A DNA stretch of 64,000 bases from Flavivirga rizhaonensis (GTDB lineage Bacteria > Bacteroidota > Bacteroidia > Flavobacteriales > Flavobacteriaceae), in assembly GCF_004791695.1 (NCBI RefSeq), contig NZ_SRSO01000009.1, positions 1 through 64,000 on the forward strand. Direction: 5' to 3'. The position numbers and the translations under genes are program-made. The notes beneath the pieces were generated by a model. The model ran no database searches. It was not told the origin of the DNA and saw only the letters and a program-made list of their open reading frames with translations. Positions 26,234 to 34,280 of this stretch are shown piece by piece (position 1 is the first letter of the stretch; every line of letters begins with the position of its first letter).

Positions 26234-27898
26234 CTATGGTCTTTCTTCTAATAATATTAAAGATAAATCATCCCAATACATGATCTGTTCTCCTGTTACA
26301 CCAGAGTTGTCTCCAGATGTTACTGATAAATTAATCTGTTGGCCGCTAGGAATATCACTACCCGTTGTAACCACTCTATTTACTTCAACCCATTCACCTC
26401 TAGGCAAAGTCTCTAAGTCCCATGAAAACACACCAAAAGGTGACCTTGATGTACTAAAACCTTTCATTGTATTTCCTACCTCCAAATAAACTTGATAAGA
26501 CATTAAATAACTCCCTGCTGGTATACCATTAGGGCTTGATAGGCTATAACCTTGTAAAGTGATGTTTCTATCAATCCCATTTGGGTTGGAATATCTTAAA
26601 GAAGCTGACCCTGATACAAATTTTTCAGTATTTCTAAAAAAATACTCGTTAGGATCATTAGCCCCTCCTGCCCAGTATCCATCTAGACCAGCTTTTCTTG
26701 TAATATTTCCTGTTGTAGCAGCTGTTTCAAACCCCCATTTAGGGTTGGTTAAAATATTAGCTCCAAAATTTATTTGTACATCAATGGGTCCAAAACCTTG
26801 TAAAACCCTAGTGTCAACAGATTCTATTACATTTCCTGCATAAGCTACTGTTATTTCGTCAGTATTATAAACAGGTTGAGAAAGTACTAAGTCTATTTTC
26901 GTAGCATCTGAAGGGTTAATTGTTGCACTCAATACTGGTATCTCTTCATCAAAACTAGCAGCCGTATTAACAACGCGTACGGTAAAACTATCTTCTGCTC
27001 CAACAAATGGTTCTATTTCTCCAGTAACACCTATTGTAATAGAATCATCGTTGTTTTGTTTTATGCCACCTGCTTCGTTATAAATAAAGGGTTGCGAGGA
27101 AGGGATTACCTCTATAACCAAAGGTATTAATTTTTTAACCCTTTCTCCTGGAAATTCATCCCCTTCTCTTATAGAAGTAATATTACCTGCATTAAAACGA
27201 CCAAGTGAAAAATAACCAACAGCATTTATAGAATCATTTGAGGACGCAGGTTTCCCTATGGGGTTAACCCATGCTCTTCCCGTTGGTCTATCTTCACTTG
27301 TCAAATCAATATAGGTTAGAGCATCTCCAGCTTCTACTTGTATAACTGGCCATGTATCTTTATCTTCAATTGAAATTTCTTCATCTCCAGAGATATTAAC
27401 AACTTCATTGTCATCTTTATCTAGCACTTTAAAAGCTGGTTTTAACGGCCCAAACACATCAACAGTCCAAACATTTTCTATAACCCAAACACCATTCTCT
27501 TGAAATGCAGGAATAGGAACAGCACCTTGATAAGTTACAGAATCTTTAAAGGTATTTCTGAGTTTTACTTCATTAATTCCTGGGTTTAAAAATAATACAT
27601 GTGCATCTTTATCTGTTGAGACCGTTCCTAACTTATCATTTACGAAAAGTGGTAGTGAATCATTCTCCCCAAACCCTGGGTATAAATATTTATTTCCTTC
27701 CTCTATAATAAATTCATGTGATAAGGCACCTTGTGACAAATCTCTAAAGCTTACAGATTGTCCTTGATTGACTACATATGCATTACCAGGACGAATATTA
27801 GAAACCCATGTAGCATCCTGAAATTGCTCCGGCAAGGTTTCATCTTCACACCCAAAAACAAGGGTGATTACTAATATTAAATATTTTAAATTTTTCAT
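26234..27898 (-). CDS. Surface glycan-binding lipoprotein (SusE/SGBP-B-like)
   Basis: The 554-residue lipoprotein (cysteine in LVFGC, then EDET) follows susD directly, the usual place of an SGBP. The N-terminal half holds Ig-like modules with an FRDLSQGALSHEF start of the PKD type. The C-terminal 170 residues, from NPKWGFE onward, form a beta-sandwich with YWAGGAND and ending YWDDLSLI. This fold is typical of carbohydrate-binding modules of the CBM4/CBM22 type. No catalytic motif is seen. It probably binds the polysaccharide at the cell surface and passes it to SusCD. The ligand is unknown. Confidence 0.82.
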   Translation of the reverse strand: MKNLKYLILVITLVFGCEDETLPEQFQDATWVSNIRPGNAYVVNQGQSVSFRDLSQGALSHEFIIEEGNKYLYPGFGENDSLPLFVNDKLGTVSTDKDAHVLFLNPGINEVKLRNTFKDSVTYQGAVPIPAFQENGVWVIENVWTVDVFGPLKPAFKVLDKDDNEVVNISGDEEISIEDKDTWPVIQVEAGDALTYIDLTSEDRPTGRAWVNPIGKPASSNDSINAVGYFSLGRFNAGNITSIREGDEFPGERVKKLIPLVIEVIPSSQPFIYNEAGGIKQNNDDSITIGVTGEIEPFVGAEDSFTVRVVNTAASFDEEIPVLSATINPSDATKIDLVLSQPVYNTDEITVAYAGNVIESVDTRVLQGFGPIDVQINFGANILTNPKWGFETAATTGNITRKAGLDGYWAGGANDPNEYFFRNTEKFVSGSASLRYSNPNGIDRNITLQGYSLSSPNGIPAGSYLMSYQVYLEVGNTMKGFSTSRSPFGVFSWDLETLPRGEWVEVNRVVTTGSDIPSGQQINLSVTSGDNSGVTGEQIMYWDDLSLILLEERP

Positions 27899-27906
27899 CT
27901 TATTTT

Positions 27907-29688
27907 CTAATTAATGTTTGGATTTCTCATAACTTCATTTAGTGGTATAGGCAAATAGTCATGGATAATTGGGTCGTAATTATTAGCTGCTTCATCATAC
28001 TCATAATCTATAGTATTCAAACGAATATTTAAATTAGCACCAGCAGGGTCTGTACTTATTGAAGTGTTTTGCCTATTTCTAGTAGTACCATCCACTCTCT
28101 CAACGGTTGCCGCCTTAGCGTAATAGGTTTCATTTGATAATTTATTAAAGTTATCTCCTATTATACCCCATCTTCTTAGATCATTCCAACGTATTTGGTG
28201 TCCCTCCATTGACATCTCTAAAGGTTTCTCTATAAACATTAAACGCTCCATAAGACTATTTTCATCATAGCTTTCTAAATCAAAAAGTGAACCAGCCCAT
28301 TTAGGGTTTACAGGTCCCAACAAACGAAGTGCCCATCTGTGTCTTACTGCATTTATATGCTCTAACGCTCCTGCTACATCTCCTGTTTTTATTAAACATT
28401 CTGCTTGCATTAGGTAAACATCTGCTAATCTATTCACTACTATATTTTTCCCTGAAGCCCTTGAGCCTCTAGGGTCTCCCCCTTCGCCAGTGCCTATATC
28501 ATGATTCGTGTATTTTTTATATCTACCAAAGCCCCAACCATTGTTTCCTAAAACGACTTTATTCCCAGTTAAATCTCCATAATAAGGAGAGTGCGTATCA
28601 TCAACTATAGCAATCATAGATGATGTCCTTAACGATACAGGACGAAGCGTTAAACCAGATGGAGAATCTGGATCTTCATAAAAGTTTCTTTCATCTGAAG
28701 GATCCATTTGATCTGTTTTATAGGCATTGATTAACCATGCAGGTAAGTTAGGCCCTTCATTATTAGTAGTTTTAAGCCCTAATTGATTTGTTAATACATT
28801 ATCTTGCCATACACCTATATCTGTTCTGTAATCTCTAGTATAGTTTAGTTCAAAAATAGATTCAGCATTAAACTCTCCTGCTGTTGTAAATAATAGACTG
28901 GTATCTTCAACTAACTCATAACCGTAATCTGCTGTTACGTTGTTTATAACATCATTAAAGTAAACCATTGCCGTTGTATAATCTTCTTTATACAGGTAAC
29001 TAGTACCTAGAATAGTGGCCGCTGCTCCTTTTGTAACACGTCCTAAATTTTCATTAGGCGTATCATATCTAGCGGGTAAATTTTCATAAGCATATTCTAA
29101 ATCTGACCTAAAGAATGCAACAACCTCTTCTGCTGGAGACAATGGAAGATTAAACTCCTCATCCTCAACAGGAACGCGATCTCTTATAATAATACTCCCG
29201 TTGTTATATGCTGTGTGCAAATAAAAATGCATTAAACCTCTAAAAAACCTAGCTTGTCCCATCTGCTTTGTCCACTCTTCAAGGGCTTCTTCTCCTAATG
29301 TAGATTTTATACGCTCAAGGGCTTCAATAACCTGATTTGCTCTAAAAGCAACCGTGTAACATGCATCCCATTTATTTTGAACTAAACCGCTACTATTATT
29401 GTAAGTTTTTTCGTATAATATTTTAAGACCATCTCTATTTGTTACTGGTCTTCCAAAACCTGGCCAGCCTTCATCAGACCTTAAAGATTCATCTAGAATG
29501 GACAGTACATTTTCGTGTAACATACTGTTGTAAGTTGCTGCTAAGCCTGTTTCTGTATCTTTTAAATTCTGCCAAAATACGCTTACTGAAAGTTGATTTG
29601 GATTTGTCTCGGTCAAGCTATCGTCATCACATGCTATAAAGCACATAATGAAAACTAATAATAATTGTTTAATATGTGAATTTTTCAT
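27907..29688 (-). CDS. susD: SusD/RagB family nutrient-binding lipoprotein
   Basis: SusD caps the SusC channel and hands oligosaccharides to it at the outer membrane. The 593-residue lipoprotein has its cysteine in MCFIAC and the SusD N-terminal pattern (NPNQLSVSVFWQN, then LAATYNSM). The TPR-like helices with MGQARFFRGLMHFYL and ADVYLMQAECLIKTGD come next. The C-terminal ICH...RRW-type segment (HQIRWNDLRRWG) and a PIPLNEV end close it. It lies 6 nt downstream of susC. Like other SusD proteins it is specific to one glycan, but that glycan is not told by sequence. The name is used for the family, not for starch. Confidence 0.95.
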   Translation of the reverse strand: MKNSHIKQLLLVFIMCFIACDDDSLTETNPNQLSVSVFWQNLKDTETGLAATYNSMLHENVLSILDESLRSDEGWPGFGRPVTNRDGLKILYEKTYNNSSGLVQNKWDACYTVAFRANQVIEALERIKSTLGEEALEEWTKQMGQARFFRGLMHFYLHTAYNNGSIIIRDRVPVEDEEFNLPLSPAEEVVAFFRSDLEYAYENLPARYDTPNENLGRVTKGAAATILGTSYLYKEDYTTAMVYFNDVINNVTADYGYELVEDTSLLFTTAGEFNAESIFELNYTRDYRTDIGVWQDNVLTNQLGLKTTNNEGPNLPAWLINAYKTDQMDPSDERNFYEDPDSPSGLTLRPVSLRTSSMIAIVDDTHSPYYGDLTGNKVVLGNNGWGFGRYKKYTNHDIGTGEGGDPRGSRASGKNIVVNRLADVYLMQAECLIKTGDVAGALEHINAVRHRWALRLLGPVNPKWAGSLFDLESYDENSLMERLMFIEKPLEMSMEGHQIRWNDLRRWGIIGDNFNKLSNETYYAKAATVERVDGTTRNRQNTSISTDPAGANLNIRLNTIDYEYDEAANNYDPIIHDYLPIPLNEVMRNPNIN

Positions 29689-29694
29689 GCTTTC

Positions 29695-32600
29695 TTAAAA
29701 ATTTAAATTTAAACCTAGTAAATACTGCGAAGTGATAGGATAATTCCCTTTGTCTAAACCTCTAGCACTAATACCACCTCCTACTTCTGGATCATAACCA
29801 GTATAGTTAGTAAACGTTAATGGATTTTGTGCTGAAACATAAAGCCTAAATCTAGTTAAACCAATACGCTCGGTAAGTTTTTTTGAAAGACTATACCCCA
29901 AGGTTACTTGTCTTAAACGTAAATAATCCCCTTTTTCTAACCATAAATCTGTATAACCTCTATAATTAGGGTGGTTTTTAGAAATACCTCTAAATGTTGG
30001 TATATTTGAACTTGAATTGACTTCAGACCATTGATAAACTAAATCTTCATGTCTCCCAAATGCAAATGCAGAAGCTTTAGATCCGTTCATAATTTCATGT
30101 CCTAATGCCGCATACCAGTTCATAGACAAATCAAATCCTTTATAGTCAAGATTCAAATTATACCCTATTTCATATTCAGGTAAGCCACTTCCCTTATAAA
30201 CCCTATCAGCTTCACTTATTCTACCATCGTTATTATTGTCCTCATATATCAAATCCCCAAATTTTGCTTGTTCCCCTAAAGCATTATAAGCATCTAGTTC
30301 TTCTTGCGTATTTATCACGCCGTTAGTGGTATATAAAAAGAAAGCCCCAGCCTCATAACCTTCTGCTAAAGCTGTAATTGTTGAAAAACCGCCATCTTGA
30401 CTTACTAGCCCATTATCGTTTGTAAGGATAAATCCACCGTTACCCTCTATCCTTGTGATTTCATTTTTATTGGTTGAAAAAATACCGTTCATTCTAAACT
30501 TTAAACCACCAATATTCCCTCTATATCCAGCGCTGACCTCTATCCCCTTATTAGTCATATTACCAATATTCAAAGTTCTTGTAGCTCTACCACTTCCTCC
30601 AGCTGAACTTGGAGTTACTATTGGAAATAGCATGTCCCTATTGGTTTTATCATAATATTCTGCAGTAAGGGTCAGTTTGTTTTTGAAAAAGCCTAAATCT
30701 ATACCTAGATTTGTTTGAATTGATGTTTCCCATTTTACATCACTATTTGCAAAACCTGTTTGAATAGCACCATTAACCAATACATCTGTGCTACCAGTGT
30801 TTATATTATTTGTTCCAAAAACGTAGTCAATATTTGGTGTAATTGTAGCATCATATGCATAATCACTAAAGCTTTCATTTCCAACTTCTCCATAAGTCGC
30901 TCTAAACTTTGCACTACTTATGGTATTACTTATTGAATTCCAAAATGGTTCATCAGAAATATTCCAGGCAAAGGCGATTGAAGGAAATAGATTTGATCTA
31001 TTTTCTATACCAAACCTAGATGAAGCATCCCTTCTAACACTAGAACTTAATAAATACTTTCCTTTATATCCATACTGAATACGTCCGATAACCCCTTGTA
31101 TTCTATGACGAAAATCAGGACCAGATCCTACATTAGGATTTTCGCTGGTACCATTAAGTACCCTAATTGAGTTACTTAAAACATTTGATCTGGAGGCAGA
31201 AAACCTTTCTGTATGATAATCTTCAAAGGTCATACCACCAGTAAATGTAAAATCGTGAGTATTATCAATGTTAAAATTGTATGTAGCATAAAGGTCTAAA
31301 CTATAATTTTTTCGCTTTAGCGCATCATTTCTCACACTACTACTAGTTGCTGGACTCAAGTCTCTTCCATCTGGACTAAAAAATTGACGAAACGGATTAA
31401 ATCGATGTTCAAATTGATTGGTAGTAGAAAACCCAAACCTAGTGGTTAACCTTAGACCTTTTATTAGATCATAATTCAAACTTAGATTTGTCTGTGTTCT
31501 AACATCTTCTCGGGTTCTTTCGTTTTCAAAACTCTCTAACACCCAATTTACCCTGTTTGAATCGTCACCAATTGGTGTGATAATAGCCTCATCTGGACCA
31601 ACTCCTAATAAATCCTGTCTATTGGGTTGATATCTAATAATTTGCCCCACTAGCACGCCAGGAGTAAATTCTCTTTCTTCTGAAATAACAGAAACATTAG
31701 CTCTTACTTCAAGTTTTTTGTGCTTATAAGTTGTGTTAGCTCTAATATTAAACCTATCAAAACTAGAATTTACTAAAGTTCCTTTATTACTAAACAAACC
31801 TGTTGTAACACTATAGGTTATATCATCTGTCCCTCCAGAAATATTCACAGAGTAATCTTGTACTGGTTGGTCATCAATAACTATATAATCAAACAAATCG
31901 GTATCATTCTGAAGCTTATTTGGTGATAAACGAATAATATCAATTTCATCGTCAGGACGAACATTTGTTTGACTAGTCCTAGCACCTGATAACTCAAAAT
32001 ACGTTTGTTGATTTGCATTCATTAAACGTGTCGTTTCACCGTTAAGCCTTTTAATACCATAACTAGCACTAGCTCTAACTGATAAAGAACCAGCTTTACC
32101 TTGCTTAGTTGTTATTAAAATAACTCCAGCAGCACCACGTGTACCATAAATTGCTGTGGATGCGGCATCTTTTAAAACATCTATAGATTCAATTTCATTA
32201 GGACTAATTCCAGGATCTCTTTCTTGTATTAATCCGTCAACAACATAAAGCGGGGAATTACTCCCAGAAATTGTAGTGATACCTCTAATTAGAATTTCAG
32301 CTTGAGCTCCTGGTTGTCCTGAGCTAGAAATCACATTTACCCCAGCCAATTGACCTTGCAATGCTGTACCTAAATCTGAAGTCACAATTTGCTCTATATC
32401 CTCTGCCTTAACACTCGATACAGCACCTGTAACTTCTTTCTTCTTTACTTGGCCGTAACCGATTACAATAACCTCATCTAAATCCTCTAAGGAAGAAGAC
32501 ATTGAAACACTAATTTGATTACTAACTATCTTTACATCCTTATCTTCCATGCCCAAATAGCTGAAACTCAAAACATCGCCTATCTTGGCGTCAATGGTGA

Positions 32601-32817
32601 AATTACCATCAAAATCTGATACGGCTCCTGTACTAGAACCCTTTACTATAACTGCTACACCAGGAATAGGCAACCCATCCCCTGCATTGGTTACAGTACC
32701 ATTAATTGTTGTTTTTTGTGATTGTGCATTGGCACAAAAACTTACTGAGAAAATAAAAGTAAATAGCCACAATTTAGCTAAAGACTTTACCCTCTTTTGT
32801 CTTTTGTTTAATCTCAT
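29695..32817 (-). CDS. susC: SusC/RagA family TonB-dependent outer-membrane transporter
   Basis: This outer-membrane barrel imports oligosaccharides using energy from TonB. The 1040-residue protein has a signal peptide (to about residue 31). A carboxypeptidase-like regulatory domain (GTVTNAGDGLPIPGVAVIVKG) follows, then the TonB box region and a plug domain with VVDGLIQERDP and DAASTAIYGTRGAAGVILITT. The C-terminal barrel ends SQYLLGLNLNF with a terminal Phe. It starts the leftward PUL operon. Its upstream region is shared with a divergent regulator gene and has an inverted repeat. No N-terminal STN signalling domain is seen, so sigma/anti-sigma control through this receptor is not expected. 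Confidence 0.96.
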   Translation of the reverse strand: MRLNKRQKRVKSLAKLWLFTFIFSVSFCANAQSQKTTINGTVTNAGDGLPIPGVAVIVKGSSTGAVSDFDGNFTIDAKIGDVLSFSYLGMEDKDVKIVSNQISVSMSSSLEDLDEVIVIGYGQVKKKEVTGAVSSVKAEDIEQIVTSDLGTALQGQLAGVNVISSSGQPGAQAEILIRGITTISGSNSPLYVVDGLIQERDPGISPNEIESIDVLKDAASTAIYGTRGAAGVILITTKQGKAGSLSVRASASYGIKRLNGETTRLMNANQQTYFELSGARTSQTNVRPDDEIDIIRLSPNKLQNDTDLFDYIVIDDQPVQDYSVNISGGTDDITYSVTTGLFSNKGTLVNSSFDRFNIRANTTYKHKKLEVRANVSVISEEREFTPGVLVGQIIRYQPNRQDLLGVGPDEAIITPIGDDSNRVNWVLESFENERTREDVRTQTNLSLNYDLIKGLRLTTRFGFSTTNQFEHRFNPFRQFFSPDGRDLSPATSSSVRNDALKRKNYSLDLYATYNFNIDNTHDFTFTGGMTFEDYHTERFSASRSNVLSNSIRVLNGTSENPNVGSGPDFRHRIQGVIGRIQYGYKGKYLLSSSVRRDASSRFGIENRSNLFPSIAFAWNISDEPFWNSISNTISSAKFRATYGEVGNESFSDYAYDATITPNIDYVFGTNNINTGSTDVLVNGAIQTGFANSDVKWETSIQTNLGIDLGFFKNKLTLTAEYYDKTNRDMLFPIVTPSSAGGSGRATRTLNIGNMTNKGIEVSAGYRGNIGGLKFRMNGIFSTNKNEITRIEGNGGFILTNDNGLVSQDGGFSTITALAEGYEAGAFFLYTTNGVINTQEELDAYNALGEQAKFGDLIYEDNNNDGRISEADRVYKGSGLPEYEIGYNLNLDYKGFDLSMNWYAALGHEIMNGSKASAFAFGRHEDLVYQWSEVNSSSNIPTFRGISKNHPNYRGYTDLWLEKGDYLRLRQVTLGYSLSKKLTERIGLTRFRLYVSAQNPLTFTNYTGYDPEVGGGISARGLDKGNYPITSQYLLGLNLNF

Positions 32818-32857
32818 TTAAGTATTAGTTTATTTAGTTATTATTATAAAGATTCTT

Positions 32858-32887
32858 TTAAGTAATTTGATAATTTGAATTACTCAA
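32858..32887. promoter_or_regulatory. Inverted repeat upstream of susC
   Basis: AGTAATT (32861-32867) and AATTACT (32878-32884) are perfect arms 10 nt apart, extending to 9 of 10 matched bases. It lies 44-67 nt before the susC start in the shared intergenic region, a fitting place for a regulator site. Confidence 0.4.
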
Positions 32888-33043
32888 AAACCCTTTAAGT
32901 ATTTTTAATTTCTTCCAACCTTTTTAGTAAAATGAAACGAGTGATTGTGAGTAGTCAACATTCAATTTGAAGTGGTCAATTTCAAATAAAAGAAATTAAA
33001 AACATGTTTTAAAATTAGTTAATAAAAGACATTAATGTTATAT

Positions 33044-33077
33044 TTAACGGCTGTTTAACGGTATTTGTAACCGTTAA
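33044..33077. promoter_or_regulatory. AACGG half-site cluster before the PUL regulator
   Basis: TTAACGG at 33044-33050 and 33055-33061, then ACCGTTAA at 33070-33077, give two direct and one inverted half-site. The inner 11-mer GTATTTGTAAC (33061-33071) recurs upstream of the outer GH2 gene at 37005-37015. Confidence 0.45.
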
Positions 33078-33111
33078 TTTTTTAGCAAATTCTCACAAAA
33101 ACTAAAAACAA

Positions 33112-34263
33112 ATGCTTTCTAAAGAAAAAAAACTACAGATTTGTGATAACATTACAAATAGTGACGTTTTTAAAAAAGCACCTAAGAGTTCTGCCCTACT
33201 TAAATACCTTGTTAAATCAACTTTGGCAGGAAACTATTTAAAAGAAGATATTATAGACCTTGAATTCTTCGGAGAAAAAGATAATTTAAACAATTCGAGC
33301 CCTAGAATAAGGGTTAACATTTATAATCTTCGAAAAAAAATAGACAACTATTATGAAACCGAAGGCGCAAATGCCACTTGGAGGCTTTGTATTGATAAAG
33401 GACAGTATAGTGTAAGTTTTGAGAAACAAGATTTACGAAAAACGAAGTTTAGAAATGTTAGATTAAAGCAAATACTACCTTATATTTTATTATTACTTGT
33501 ATCTCTTTTTTATATCATTTCAAACTCTAAATCTAAACCTCCAAAATTATGGGGCTCCTACTTTAAAAGTGACAAAAAAAAATCAATACTTGTTATAGCC
33601 GATTTCTTTGGCATGCAAGGTAAAACTGTAACTGGTAGACATGGCTGGGTTAGGGATTATAGCATTAATTCTTCAGAAGAATACTACGAATTAATCGAGG
33701 ATAAACCTGAATTAAAAGAAACTATCCAGCCAGCTCATTACCATTTTACAACAAGCATGGGAGCAGAAGCCACTCATTACATTTCAAAACTATTTTACAA
33801 TCACAACTTTGATTTTGATGTACGTTTTACTTCTAATACTTCTGTAGTAGATTTGAAAAAATGGAACCTAATTTTTGTAGGTCCTTTTTTAAACAAAGAC
33901 AAGTTTATATCACTTTTTAATGACTTCAATCCTTATTTTAAGTTAGAAGGAGAAAAACTACTACTAGAGAGGCATCCAAAACTGAAGGACACAATCTTTA
34001 CTACATATTTCAAAGGTGAAGACAGAGATTTTTCAATAGTTTCCAGATTTAAAGGTCCTAATAAAAATGAATGTTTTTTATTCTTTTCAAATCATGACAT
34101 AGGTGTAAAAGCGACTGTTGAACACTTTACAAATAAAGATTCTCTAGATGTTTTCAACAAAAAATATATGAGTGAAAAAGAAAACTTTACGGCTCTTTAT
34201 GAGGTTAATGGAAAAGAAAGAACAAATCTTGGTTTAAAAAATATAATGGTAGTACCTTTTTAA
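33112..34263 (+). CDS. Membrane-anchored winged-helix regulator (ToxR-like layout)
   Basis: The 383-residue protein has three parts. Residues 1-103 match a winged-helix domain I know from the N-termini of regulators in Acidobacteria and Proteobacteria: SSALLKYLVKSTLAGN, the LEFFGE turn, SPRIRVNIYNLRKKIDNYY and DKGQYSVSF. Residues 120-137 form one membrane helix. Residues 145-383 form a C-terminal domain, probably periplasmic, with IFVGPFLNKDK and FSIVSRF, also shared with those relatives. It has no signal peptide, kinase or sigma motif. Placed between divergent susC and a convergent GH2 gene, it most likely senses a glycan and controls this locus. This is not one of the standard PUL regulators. 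Confidence 0.75.
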   Translation: MLSKEKKLQICDNITNSDVFKKAPKSSALLKYLVKSTLAGNYLKEDIIDLEFFGEKDNLNNSSPRIRVNIYNLRKKIDNYYETEGANATWRLCIDKGQYSVSFEKQDLRKTKFRNVRLKQILPYILLLLVSLFYIISNSKSKPPKLWGSYFKSDKKKSILVIADFFGMQGKTVTGRHGWVRDYSINSSEEYYELIEDKPELKETIQPAHYHFTTSMGAEATHYISKLFYNHNFDFDVRFTSNTSVVDLKKWNLIFVGPFLNKDKFISLFNDFNPYFKLEGEKLLLERHPKLKDTIFTTYFKGEDRDFSIVSRFKGPNKNECFLFFSNHDIGVKATVEHFTNKDSLDVFNKKYMSEKENFTALYEVNGKERTNLGLKNIMVVPF

Positions 34264-34280
34264 ACCAAGGCTATTTTTAC

